From: Enterobacter sp. C2 | GTDB taxonomy: Bacteria > Pseudomonadota > Gammaproteobacteria > Enterobacterales > Enterobacteriaceae | DNA length: 64,000 nt | Direction of reading: 5' to 3' | NCBI RefSeq assembly: GCF_019880405.1 | Contig: NZ_CP082269.1 | Location: forward strand, 1,178,001 to 1,242,000 | In this document: positions 56,661 through 64,000 of the stretch, one piece after another | How the letters are laid out: every line of letters starts with the position of its first letter | How positions within the stretch are numbered: position 1 is the first letter of the stretch | The notes under the pieces: model-generated | What the model saw: the letters and a program-made list of their open reading frames with translations, nothing else | What the model was told of the DNA's origin: nothing | Database searches by the model: none | Program-made: the position numbers and the translations under genes

Positions 56661-57407
56661 ATGATGAATAACAGCGAACTGGAACGCCTGATTAACGACA
56701 AGCTTAACAGCGCGACCTTCAGTGACTATGCGCCCAACGGCCTGCAGGTCGAGGGCCGTGATGAAGTACAAAAAATTATTACCGGCGTGACCGCCAGCCA
56801 GGCGCTGATCGATGAGGCCGTGCGCCAGCAGGCCGATGCCATCATCGTCCACCATGGCTACTTCTGGAAAGGCGAATCCCCGATAATCCGCGGCATGAAG
56901 CGCAATCGCCTCAAGACGCTGCTCGCCAACGATATCAACCTCTATGGCTGGCACCTGCCGCTGGACGCTCACCCGGAGCTGGGGAATAACGTTCAGCTGG
57001 CGGCGCTGCTGGGCATCACCGTGAAGGGCGAAATTGAGCCGCTGGTTCCCTGGGGCGAGCTGGCGATGCCGGTTCCAGGCCTGGAGCTGGCGTCGTGGAT
57101 TGAAGCCCGGCTTGGTCGTCGACCGCTGTGGAGCGGCGATACCGGCCCGGCGGAGGTCCGGCGCGTGGCATGGTGTACCGGCGGCGGGCAGGGCTTTATC
57201 GACAGCGCCGCGCGTTTCGGCGTCGATGCCTTTATCACCGGTGAGGTCTCCGAGCAGACCATTCACAGCGCCCGGGAGCAGGGGCTGCACTTCTACGCGG
57301 CGGGGCATCACGCAACTGAGCGCGGTGGCATCCGCGCCCTCAGCGAGTGGCTGACCGAAAATACAGATTTAGACGTCACATTTATCGATATTCCCAATCC
57401 AGCATGA
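56661..57407 (+). CDS. ybgI: NIF3-family metal-binding protein YbgI
   Basis: Hexameric, ring-shaped dinuclear-metal protein of the NIF3 family, described as a GTP cyclohydrolase 1 type 2 homologue or metal hydrolase. The physiological substrate is not settled. The 248 residues have the metal-binding VHHGYFWKGE (His near 63-64), LPLDAHPELG (His/Asp near 97-101) and AAGHHATERGG (His/Glu near 215-220). In E. coli dtpD separates phrB and ybgI; here they are 6 bp apart. It is followed closely by pxpB. Confidence 0.95.
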   Translation: MMNNSELERLINDKLNSATFSDYAPNGLQVEGRDEVQKIITGVTASQALIDEAVRQQADAIIVHHGYFWKGESPIIRGMKRNRLKTLLANDINLYGWHLPLDAHPELGNNVQLAALLGITVKGEIEPLVPWGELAMPVPGLELASWIEARLGRRPLWSGDTGPAEVRRVAWCTGGGQGFIDSAARFGVDAFITGEVSEQTIHSAREQGLHFYAAGHHATERGGIRALSEWLTENTDLDVTFIDIPNPA

Positions 57408-57422
57408 TGCAAGGGGGACTGA

Positions 57423-58079
57423 GTGCAGCGAGCACGTTGTTATCTATTAGGTGAGACCGCCGTGGTACTGGAGCTTGAGCCTCCGGTGACCCTGGCTAGC
57501 CAGAAGCGTATCTGGCGACTGGCTCAGCGGGTGGTTGAACTGCCCAATGTTGTCGATGTAATCCCCGGTATGAACAACGTGACCGTTGTGCTGGCGGATC
57601 CGCAGGAGAGAGCGCTGGACGCCATTGAGCGACTCCAGCGCTGGTGGGAGGAGAGCGAGGCGCTTGAGCCTGAGTCACGCTTTATTGAGATCCCAGTGGT
57701 TTACGGCGGCGCGGCGGGGCCGGATCTGGCTGTAGTGGCAGAGCACAGTAATCTCAGCGAAAAGCAGGTGGTTGAGCTGCATGCCTCCGTTGACTATGTG
57801 GTCTGGTTCCTTGGCTTCCAGCCCGGCTTCCCCTATCTGGGCGGGCTGCCGGAAAGGCTGCATACCCCGCGCCGGGCGGAGCCACGTCTCTCAGTACCTG
57901 CCGGATCGGTAGGCATCGGCGGCGAGCAGACCGGCATCTACCCGCTGGCGACCCCAGGAGGGTGGCAGCTTATCGGCCATACGTCGCTGGCGCTGTTCAA
58001 CCCTGATAACAACGATCCTGTGCTTTTGCGCCCCGGCGACCGGGTGCGCTTTGTCCCGCAGAAGGAGGGCGTATGCTGA
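57423..58079 (+). CDS. pxpB: 5-oxoprolinase subunit PxpB
   Basis: Part of the ATP-dependent PxpABC enzyme that opens 5-oxoproline (pyroglutamate), an unavoidable damage product of glutamine, to glutamate. The 218 residues start at a GTG ([20 protein letters not shown]), as in E. coli. KipI/allophanate hydrolase subunit 1 features include [35 protein letters not shown] (landmarks) and [11 protein letters not shown]. It overlaps pxpC by 7 bp. Confidence 0.96.
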   Translation: MQRARCYLLGETAVVLELEPPVTLASQKRIWRLAQRVVELPNVVDVIPGMNNVTVVLADPQERALDAIERLQRWWEESEALEPESRFIEIPVVYGGAAGPDLAVVAEHSNLSEKQVVELHASVDYVVWFLGFQPGFPYLGGLPERLHTPRRAEPRLSVPAGSVGIGGEQTGIYPLATPGGWQLIGHTSLALFNPDNNDPVLLRPGDRVRFVPQKEGVC

Positions 58080-59005
58080 CGGTAATTCGTGCCGGGATGT
58101 ACACCTCGGTACAGGGTGGCAAACGTAAGGGGCTGCGCCAGTCCGGCATCAGCTACTGCGGCGCGCTGGATGCACCAGCGCTGGAAATTGCCAATGCGCT
58201 GGTAGGCAATGCGCCTGACGATGCGGCGCTGGAGATGGCGCTCGGCCAGTGCGAATTTGAGTTTGCCCATGACGGCTGGTTTGCCCTTACCGGAGCAGGC
58301 TGCGACGCGACGCTGGACGGCCAGGCCGTGTGGACCGGCTGGCGGCATCAGGCCCGCGCCGGACAGCGGCTGGTGCTTAAGCGTCCCCGGCACGGGATGC
58401 GCAGCTACCTGGCGGTAGCCGGCGGTTTTGACGTGCCCGAGGTGATGGGCTCCTACAGCACCGACCTGAAGGTCGGTATCGGCGGCTTTGCTGGACGGCT
58501 GTTGCAGGATGGCGATCGGCTGCCGATCCGCGCCTGCGAGCGCCATTTCTCTGGCCCGCAGGGGGTCAAGCAGCTCCTGTGGGGCAACCGCATTCGTGCC
58601 CTGCCGGGGCCAGAGTATCAATCATTCGATACTGCCTCGCAGGAGGCCCTGTGGCGGCTGCCGTGGCAGCTTAGCCCGCAGAGTAACCGCATGGGCTACC
58701 GTCTTCAGGGGCCGCAGCTCAAGCGCCGTGAAGCGCGGGAGCTGCTCTCTCACGGGCTGGTTCCCGGGGTGATTCAGGTGCCGCATAACGGCCAGCCTAT
58801 CGTGCTGATGAATGACGCTCAGACCACCGGCGGCTACCCGCGCATCGCCTGCATTATCGAGGCGGATATGTATCACCTGGGACAGATCCGTCTTGGCGAT
58901 CCTATCCACCTTGTCCCTTGCACTCTGGAAGATGCGCTCCGCGCCCGCCGCGAGCAGCGGCTGTTCCTCGACCAGCTAGCGCGGGGGCTACGTGCTCAAG
59001 ATTGA
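58073..59005 (+). CDS. pxpC: 5-oxoprolinase subunit PxpC
   Basis: KipA/allophanate hydrolase subunit 2-type protein, 310 residues, partner of PxpB in phosphorylating 5-oxoproline. Landmarks are [47 protein letters not shown] (about 118-135) and [13 protein letters not shown] (about 246-258). Its start overlaps pxpB and its end overlaps the pxpA start by 14 bp, so the three are translated together. Confidence 0.96.
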   Translation: MLTVIRAGMYTSVQGGKRKGLRQSGISYCGALDAPALEIANALVGNAPDDAALEMALGQCEFEFAHDGWFALTGAGCDATLDGQAVWTGWRHQARAGQRLVLKRPRHGMRSYLAVAGGFDVPEVMGSYSTDLKVGIGGFAGRLLQDGDRLPIRACERHFSGPQGVKQLLWGNRIRALPGPEYQSFDTASQEALWRLPWQLSPQSNRMGYRLQGPQLKRREARELLSHGLVPGVIQVPHNGQPIVLMNDAQTTGGYPRIACIIEADMYHLGQIRLGDPIHLVPCTLEDALRARREQRLFLDQLARGLRAQD

Positions 59006-59732
59006 TCTTAACGCCGATCTCGGAGAGGGAAGCGCCAGCGACAGCGCCCTGTTACAGCTTGTCTCTTCGGCCAACATCGCCTGTGGTTTTCACGCGGGCG
59101 ATGCGCAAACCATGCTGGCCTGCGTGCGCGAGGCGCTAAAAAACGGCGTGGCGGTAGGGGCGCATCCCAGCTTTCCCGATCGGCAGAACTTTGGCCGTAC
59201 GGCGATGGATCTGCCGCCCGAGACCGTCTATGCGCAAACGCTCTACCAGGTCGGCGCGCTGGCGGCTATCGTTCACGCTGAAGGCGGCAGGATGCGGCAC
59301 GTTAAGCCGCACGGCATGCTCTACAACCAGGCGGCGAAGGATCCGGCTCTCGCCGAGGCGATTGCCCGAGCGGTGCACGCCTGCGATCCCGCTTTGATTC
59401 TGGTTGGGCTGGCGGGCAGCGAGCTGATCCGCGCCGGGGAGCGCGCTGGTTTGCCCACCCGGGAAGAGGTCTTTGCCGACCGGGGGTATATGAGCGACGG
59501 CTCGCTGGTGCCGCGCTCGCAGCCAGGGGCACTGATCGGCGACGAAGCGCAGGCCCTGACGCAAACCTTGGAGATGGTGCAGGCCGGACGGGTAAAGAGC
59601 ATTCAGGGCCAATGGACACGCGTTAACGCCCAGACGGTATGCTTGCACGGCGACGGCGAACACGCCTTGCTGTTTGCTCAACGCCTGCGCGAGGCCTTTG
59701 CCGCCAGCAATATTGCCGTCACCGCCAGTTAA
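58992..59732 (+). CDS. pxpA: 5-oxoprolinase subunit PxpA
   Basis: LamB/YcsF-family subunit that hydrolyses the phosphorylated 5-oxoproline intermediate. The 246 residues begin [13 protein letters not shown] from a GTG at 58992. Conserved segments include [17 protein letters not shown] (about 29-45), [20 protein letters not shown] (about 101-111) and [15 protein letters not shown]. The alternative of starting at a later residue is unlikely, since [11 protein letters not shown] is the family start. It lies 17 bp before nei. Confidence 0.96.
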   Translation: MLKIDLNADLGEGSASDSALLQLVSSANIACGFHAGDAQTMLACVREALKNGVAVGAHPSFPDRQNFGRTAMDLPPETVYAQTLYQVGALAAIVHAEGGRMRHVKPHGMLYNQAAKDPALAEAIARAVHACDPALILVGLAGSELIRAGERAGLPTREEVFADRGYMSDGSLVPRSQPGALIGDEAQALTQTLEMVQAGRVKSIQGQWTRVNAQTVCLHGDGEHALLFAQRLREAFAASNIAVTAS

Positions 59733-59749
59733 TTGAGTAAGGAGAAGCT

Positions 59750-60541
59750 ATGCCGGAAGGCCCCGAGATCCGCCGGGCGGCGGACAGTCTTGAGAAAGCC
59801 ATTCAGGGCAAGCCGCTCACCGAAGCCTGGTTTGCCTATGAACATCTGAAGCCCTGGGAGGCAGAGCTTGCCGGGCAGCATGTCGATCGTATCGAAACGC
59901 GCGGTAAAGCACTGCTGACGCACTTCTCCGGCGGCATGACCCTCTACAGTCATAACCAGCTCTATGGCGTCTGGCGGGTCGTAAAGGCGGGTGAGGCGCC
60001 GCAGACCAATCGGATCCTGCGGGTCAAGCTGGCCACCGCCGATAAGGCTATCCTGCTCTACAGCGCCTCGGATATCGAGATGCTCACCCCTGAGCAGTTG
60101 GCCGCCCACCCATTTTTACTGCGCGTAGGGCCGGACGTGCTCGATCCCGATCTGGATGCGGCGGCGGTCAGAGAGCGGCTTATCTCTCCGCGTTTTCGCC
60201 GCCGTCAGTTTGCCGGTCTGCTGCTGGATCAGGCATTTTTAGCTGGGCTGGGTAACTATCTGCGGGTCGAGATCCTCTGGGCGACCGAGCTTGCGCCCAC
60301 CCATCGCGCCGCCGATCTCAGTGAGACACAGCTGGATGCGCTGGCCGCCGCGCTGCTGGACGTACCGCGTCTCTCTTACCGCACGCGCGGCAAGGTCAAT
60401 GAGAAGCGTCACCATGGGGCACTTTTTCGTTTTAACGTGTTTCACCGGGCGGGAAAGGCGTGCAGTCGCTGCGGGGGAACGATCGAGAAGACCACCCTGT
60501 CGTCGCGGCCGTTTTATTGGTGTCCGGGATGCCAAAAATAG
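59750..60541 (+). CDS. nei: Endonuclease VIII
   Basis: Bifunctional DNA glycosylase/AP lyase for oxidised pyrimidines. The 263 residues equal the E. coli length. After the initiator Met the catalytic Pro-Glu appears in [11 protein letters not shown]; the void-filling and helix-two-turn-helix segments include [20 protein letters not shown]. The C-terminal zinc finger is CSRCGG then CPGCQK. In E. coli abrB and fimbrial genes separate nei from gltA; here gltA is 45 bp away, convergent. Confidence 0.97.
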   Translation: MPEGPEIRRAADSLEKAIQGKPLTEAWFAYEHLKPWEAELAGQHVDRIETRGKALLTHFSGGMTLYSHNQLYGVWRVVKAGEAPQTNRILRVKLATADKAILLYSASDIEMLTPEQLAAHPFLLRVGPDVLDPDLDAAAVRERLISPRFRRRQFAGLLLDQAFLAGLGNYLRVEILWATELAPTHRAADLSETQLDALAAALLDVPRLSYRTRGKVNEKRHHGALFRFNVFHRAGKACSRCGGTIEKTTLSSRPFYWCPGCQK

Positions 60542-60543
60542 AA

Positions 60544-60570
60544 GGCCCGGCAAGCGTAGCGCCGCCGGGC
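60544..60570. repeat. REP-like palindrome between nei and gltA
   Basis: Arms GGCCCGGC and GCCGCCGGGC around AAGCGTAGC, sitting exactly between two convergent stop codons. Same family as 11476-11503 and 21288-21318; probably acts as the 3' end structure for both genes. Confidence 0.75.
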
Positions 60571-60586
60571 AGAGCAGAAGAGCAGA

Positions 60587-61873
60587 TTAGCGGTTCTGCA
60601 AATCGGATTTGAAATCGCGCTGTTCGTAGCCGGTATAGAGCTGACGCGGACGGGCGATTTTGATGCCGTCGTCGTGCATTTCGTTCCAGTGGGCGATCCA
60701 GCCAACGGTACGCGCCATCGCAAAGATAACGGTAAACATGGATGACGGAATACCCATCGCTTTCAGGATGATGCCGGAGTAGAAGTCCACGTTCGGGTAG
60801 AGTTTCTTCTCAATGAAGTACGGATCGTTGAGCGCAATGTGCTCAAGCTCCATCGCCACCTGCAGCAGATCGTCTTTGGTGCCCAGCTCTTTCAGCACTT
60901 CATGACAGGTTTCACGCATCACGGTGGCGCGCGGGTCATAGTTTTTATAAACACGATGACCGAAGCCCATCAGGCGGAAAGAGTCATTTTTATCTTTGGC
61001 ACGACGTACGAATTCCGGAATGTGCTCAACGGTGCTGATCTCTTCCAGCATTTTTAGCGCCGCTTCGTTTGCGCCGCCATGTGCCGGTCCCCACAGGGAG
61101 GCGATACCGGCCGCGATACAGGCAAACGGGTTAGCACCCGAGGAGCCCGCGGTACGTACCGTAGAGGTAGAGGCATTCTGCTCGTGATCGGCGTGCAGGA
61201 TCAGGATGCGGTCCATGGCGCGTTCCAGCACCGGGTTGACCTCATACTTCTCACACGGCGTAGAGAACATCATGTTCAGGAAGTTGCCCGCATAGGAGAG
61301 ATCGTTGCGCGGATAAACAAAAGGCTGTCCGATAGAATATTTGTAACACATTGCCGCTACGGTTGGCATCTTGGACAGCAGACGGAAGGCGGCGATCTCA
61401 CGGTGGCGCGGATTATTGACATCCAGCGAGTCGTGATAGAAGGCTGCCAGCGCGCCGGTCACGCCGCACAGCACTGCCATCGGGTGAGAGTCGCGACGGA
61501 AGCCGTGGAACAGACGGGTGATCTGCTCGTGGATCATAGTGTGACGCGTAACGATGGTTTTGAACTCGTCAAACTCGGCCTGAGTTGGCTTCTCACCCTT
61601 CAGCAGGATGTAACACACTTCCAGGTAGTTTGATTCGGTTGCCAGCTGGTCAATCGGGAAACCGCGATGGAGCAGAATGCCTTCGTCACCGTCGATAAAG
61701 GTGATTTTAGATTCGCAGGATGCGGTAGAGGTGAAACCCGGGTCAAAGGTAAAAACTCCTTTCGAGCCGAGCGTGCGGACATCAATGACGTCCTGACCGA
61801 GCGTGCCCTGTAGCACATCCAGTTCAATAGCATCGCCACCATTGTAAGTTAGGGTAGCTTTCTTATCAGCCAT
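60587..61873 (-). CDS. gltA: Citrate synthase (type II, NADH-sensitive)
   Basis: First enzyme of the TCA cycle, condensing acetyl-CoA and oxaloacetate. The 428 residues start [20 protein letters not shown] and show the hexameric, NADH-regulated type seen in enterics. Catalytic residues lie in [12 protein letters not shown] (His near residue 265), [16 protein letters not shown] (His near 306) and NVDFYSGI (Asp near 363). It is divergent from sdhCDAB, and the ArcA/CRP-type control known for this pair is likely to act in the 654-bp spacer. Confidence 0.98.
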   Translation of the reverse strand: MADKKATLTYNGGDAIELDVLQGTLGQDVIDVRTLGSKGVFTFDPGFTSTASCESKITFIDGDEGILLHRGFPIDQLATESNYLEVCYILLKGEKPTQAEFDEFKTIVTRHTMIHEQITRLFHGFRRDSHPMAVLCGVTGALAAFYHDSLDVNNPRHREIAAFRLLSKMPTVAAMCYKYSIGQPFVYPRNDLSYAGNFLNMMFSTPCEKYEVNPVLERAMDRILILHADHEQNASTSTVRTAGSSGANPFACIAAGIASLWGPAHGGANEAALKMLEEISTVEHIPEFVRRAKDKNDSFRLMGFGHRVYKNYDPRATVMRETCHEVLKELGTKDDLLQVAMELEHIALNDPYFIEKKLYPNVDFYSGIILKAMGIPSSMFTVIFAMARTVGWIAHWNEMHDDGIKIARPRQLYTGYEQRDFKSDLQNR

Positions 61874-62272
61874 TTACGGTCTCCTTAGCGCCTTATGCTT
61901 AAGACTGTTGGGAAGAAGCCGGATTTGCATTCATACAGAAAATCAATGTTACCACTTTGTTATTTGGCGCGTGTCTCTGTTGAGCGGAGTAAGCAGGGTA
62001 CAGAGCGATGAGCGCTAGCAGGCAAACATTAAAATACCGTGAAAAATCAGCAAATCAGCCTTTTTAACAGTCCGAATTTGTCAAACCTATCTATCACTAA
62101 TAACTGTCCTGATAACGGCGGTCAATCCTTCTCACTGTTACATAACTAATTCTCAGGTGAAAGAGAGACCCCATAACTTTTACGAATTATATGACTTTTC
62201 CGCTGACGTTTGTAACAATAATGTTTAAGTTTTGTCAAATCTCATGGTTAAAAATTAAAAATATGTTGGTAT

Positions 62273-62288
62273 CGTGATGGAGCTCACT
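62273..62288. promoter_or_regulatory. CRP-like site upstream of sdhC
   Basis: CGTGA-TGGAGC-TCACT matches 8 of 10 CRP core positions and lies about 70-80 bp above the predicted sdhC transcription start, where CRP binds in E. coli. Confidence 0.7.
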
Positions 62289-62325
62289 GTTCAGCATAAA
62301 ACCCGACAAAGTGTATGTAGGTTAA

Positions 62326-62354
62326 TTGTAATGATTTTGTGAACATCCTATACT
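62326..62354 (+). promoter_or_regulatory. sdhCDAB promoter
   Basis: -35 TTGTAA (62326-62331) and -10 TATACT (62349-62354) with a 17-bp spacer, matching the known E. coli sdhC promoter closely. Confidence 0.88.
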
Positions 62355-62527
62355 GCCGCCAGGTCTCCGGAATACCCTGCCGTCCCGAGCCACCAGCGTT
62401 GTAATGCGTCGTTTAGCCTACGAAAGCATGAAATTTTGCATGACGAGCAGTTATACAAATGGACGCTGTCTGACCCGCCTGCAGACCGGAGGAAGGAAAC
62501 TATAAGAACAGCATGTGGGCGTTATTC

Positions 62528-62917
62528 ATGATAAAAAATGCTAAGAAACAAAGACCTGTCAATCTGGATCTCACTACGATCCGGTTCCCTGTTACGGCTA
62601 TAGCGTCCATCCTCCACCGCGTGTCCGGCGTCATCACCTTCGTGGCGATCGGCATTCTGCTGTGGCTGCTGGGCCTGTCGCTCTCCTCTCAAGAGGGCTT
62701 CCAGCACGCCTCTGCCGTCATGGATAGCTTTTTCGTTAAGTTCATCATGTGGGGCATTCTCACCGCGCTGGCCTATCACGCCGTGGGTGGCATCCGCCAC
62801 ATGCTGATGGATGTCGGCTATCTGGAAGAGACGTTCGCAGCAGGTCAACGTTCTGCCTATATTGCTATTGCAATTACTGTCGTGCTTTCAATTCTCGCAG
62901 GAGTCCTCGTATGGTAA
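62528..62917 (+). CDS. sdhC: Succinate dehydrogenase cytochrome b556 subunit
   Basis: Membrane anchor of complex II that holds heme b with SdhD and forms the quinone site. From ATG 62528 ([15 protein letters not shown]) it has 129 residues, the E. coli length; an upstream in-frame ATG at 62513 would add MWALF. Three membrane helices are visible. The conserved SILHRVSGV gives the quinone-site Ser27/Arg31 and [12 protein letters not shown] gives the heme-ligand His near residue 84. It overlaps sdhD by 7 bp. Confidence 0.97.
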   Translation: MIKNAKKQRPVNLDLTTIRFPVTAIASILHRVSGVITFVAIGILLWLLGLSLSSQEGFQHASAVMDSFFVKFIMWGILTALAYHAVGGIRHMLMDVGYLEETFAAGQRSAYIAIAITVVLSILAGVLVW

Positions 62918-63258
62918 GCAACGCCTCCGCATTAGGACGCAACGGCGTACATGACTTCATTCTGGTCCGCGCTACCGCTATCGTTCTGACGCTGTACATC
63001 ATCTATATGGTTGGTTTTTTCGCCATCACTGGCGATGTCACCTATGAAGCCTGGACGGGCTTTTTCTCCTCCGCCTTTACCAAAGTGTTCACCTTGCTGG
63101 CGCTCGTTTCCACGTTGATCCACACCTGGATTGGCATGTGGCAGGTGTTTACTGACTACGTAAAATCCACGGCGCTGCGCCTTGGGTTACAGCTGCTCAC
63201 CGTTGTGGCGCTGCTGGTATACGTTATTTATGGATTCGTTGTGGTGTGGGGTGTGTAA
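62911..63258 (+). CDS. sdhD: Succinate dehydrogenase membrane anchor subunit SdhD
   Basis: Second membrane anchor of complex II. The 115 residues start [20 protein letters not shown] and have three helices; the heme/quinone residues lie in [18 protein letters not shown] (His near 71, Tyr near 83). The chosen ATG at 62911 overlaps the sdhC stop; a longer frame from 62749 is out of place inside sdhC. It overlaps sdhA by one base. Confidence 0.97.
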   Translation: MVSNASALGRNGVHDFILVRATAIVLTLYIIYMVGFFAITGDVTYEAWTGFFSSAFTKVFTLLALVSTLIHTWIGMWQVFTDYVKSTALRLGLQLLTVVALLVYVIYGFVVVWGV

Positions 63259-64000
63259 TGAAACTGCCAGTCAGAGAATTTGATGCGGTTGTAATTGGTG
63301 CTGGTGGCGCAGGTATGCGCGCGGCGCTGCAAATTTCCCAAAGCGGCCAGAGCTGTGCGCTGCTGTCTAAAGTTTTCCCAACCCGTTCCCATACGGTCTC
63401 TGCGCAGGGCGGTATCACCGTGGCGCTGGGCAATACCCATGAAGACAACTGGGAATGGCACATGTATGACACGGTGAAAGGCTCCGACTATATCGGGGAT
63501 CAGGACGCCATTGAATATATGTGTAAAACCGGCCCGGAAGCGATTCTGGAGCTGGATCATATGGGCCTGCCGTTCTCCCGTCTGGAGAATGGCACCATTT
63601 ATCAGCGTCCGTTTGGCGGCCAGTCGAAAGATTTCGGCGGCGAGCAGGCGGCACGTACCGCGGCGGCGGCGGACCGTACCGGTCACGCCCTGCTGCATAC
63701 CCTTTATCAGCAGAACCTGAAAAACAAGACCACCATTTTCTCTGAGTGGTATGCGCTGGATCTGGTGAAAAACGCAGATGGCGCGGTGGTCGGCTGTACC
63801 GCCCTGTGTATCGAAACCGGGGAAGTGGTTTACTTCAAAGCGCGTGCAACGGTGCTGGCCACCGGCGGCGCGGGCCGTATCTACCAGTCCACCACCAACG
63901 CCCACATCAACACCGGTGACGGTGTCGGCATGGCGCTCCGCGCAGGCGTGCCGGTGCAGGATATGGAGATGTGGCAGTTCCACCCAACCGGTATCGCCGG
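63258..64000 (+). CDS. sdhA: Succinate dehydrogenase flavoprotein subunit, 5' part (runs off the right edge)
   Basis: Catalytic FAD subunit of complex II, oxidising succinate to fumarate at the inner face of the membrane. The window holds the first 247 codons. The FAD motif [16 protein letters not shown] is at about residues 12-27, the covalent FAD-linking His is in [13 protein letters not shown] near residue 45, and [16 protein letters not shown] lies near residues 202-217. The last bases reach [11 protein letters not shown], part of the active site. It is coupled to sdhD by a one-base overlap. Confidence 0.97.
   Translation, partial: MKLPVREFDAVVIGAGGAGMRAALQISQSGQSCALLSKVFPTRSHTVSAQGGITVALGNTHEDNWEWHMYDTVKGSDYIGDQDAIEYMCKTGPEAILELDHMGLPFSRLENGTIYQRPFGGQSKDFGGEQAARTAAAADRTGHALLHTLYQQNLKNKTTIFSEWYALDLVKNADGAVVGCTALCIETGEVVYFKARATVLATGGAGRIYQSTTNAHINTGDGVGMALRAGVPVQDMEMWQFHPTGIA

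Larger units (their letters stand above)
61874..62527. promoter_or_regulatory. Divergent gltA-sdhC control region
   Basis: A 654-bp AT-rich region carrying the gltA promoter(s), a CRP-like site (62273-62288), the sdhC promoter (62326-62354) and a roughly 160-nt sdh leader. The leader ends with the ribosome-binding sequence and an in-frame ATG (62513) upstream of the accepted sdhC start. In E. coli ArcA and Fur/RyhB also act here. I found no other gene. Confidence 0.75.

Noticed and set aside
1-64000. CRISPR array, prophage or toxin-antitoxin module
   Set aside because: No regularly spaced repeats, phage genes or recognisable toxin pairs were seen on either strand.

Overview
The window is chromosomal DNA of a member of the Enterobacteriaceae. 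Proteins and gene order from mrdA to sdhA follow the E. coli K-12 segment at about 14-16.5 min almost gene for gene. GC-rich codon choice, short GGCCCGGC-type REP repeats at gene ends, an inducible ornithine decarboxylase and a two-domain YbgA suggest an Enterobacter/Lelliottia/Leclercia/Kosakonia-like genus rather than Escherichia. The genus is an inference; I could run no comparison. I see no prophage, insertion sequence, integrase or CRISPR array.

Layout. 1-7147 (minus strand): 5' part of mrdA, then rlmH, rsfS, nadD, holA, lptE and leuS (wall synthesis, ribosome factors, NAD, replication, LPS export, tRNA charging). 7384-11144: ybeL and the glutamate/aspartate transporter gltIJKL, with the sRNA SroC between gltI and gltJ. 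11516-18394: lnt, corC, ybeY, ybeZ, miaB and ubiF. 18481-19111: a six-tRNA operon (Gln, Gln, Met, Gln, Leu, Met). 19352-26807: asnB and the N-acetylglucosamine genes nagC, nagA, nagB and nagE. 26976-28643: glnS.

28709-38214 is the accessory part. A divergent nine-gene sugar or polyol locus lies between glnS and fur, where E. coli has chiPQ. The left arm encodes a split transketolase, a ribose-type ABC importer (binding protein, ATPase, permease) and a DUF2291 lipoprotein. The right arm encodes an FGGY kinase and two short-chain dehydrogenases. The 326-bp region between the arms carries three copies of the palindrome GAATATATATTC and a CRP-like site. Rho-independent terminators close both ends, and there is no local regulator. 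The gene set predicts import, oxidation to a ketose, phosphorylation and transketolase cleavage into the pentose phosphate pathway; the substrate is unknown. It is the best candidate for something not well described.

38280-43289: uof-fur, fldA, ybfE, ybfF, seqA and pgm. 43347-45506: speF without potE. 45762-53548: kdpFABCDE, with a GTG-started kdpF. 53883-60541: ybfA, ybgA, phrB, ybgI, the 5-oxoprolinase genes pxpBCA, and nei. 60587-64000: gltA and, divergently, sdhC, sdhD and the start of sdhA.

Several genes found at these sites in E. coli are missing: cobC, nagD/umpH, chiPQ, potE, dtpD, and abrB with the ybg fimbrial genes. One Met tRNA gene does not encode its 3' CCA.
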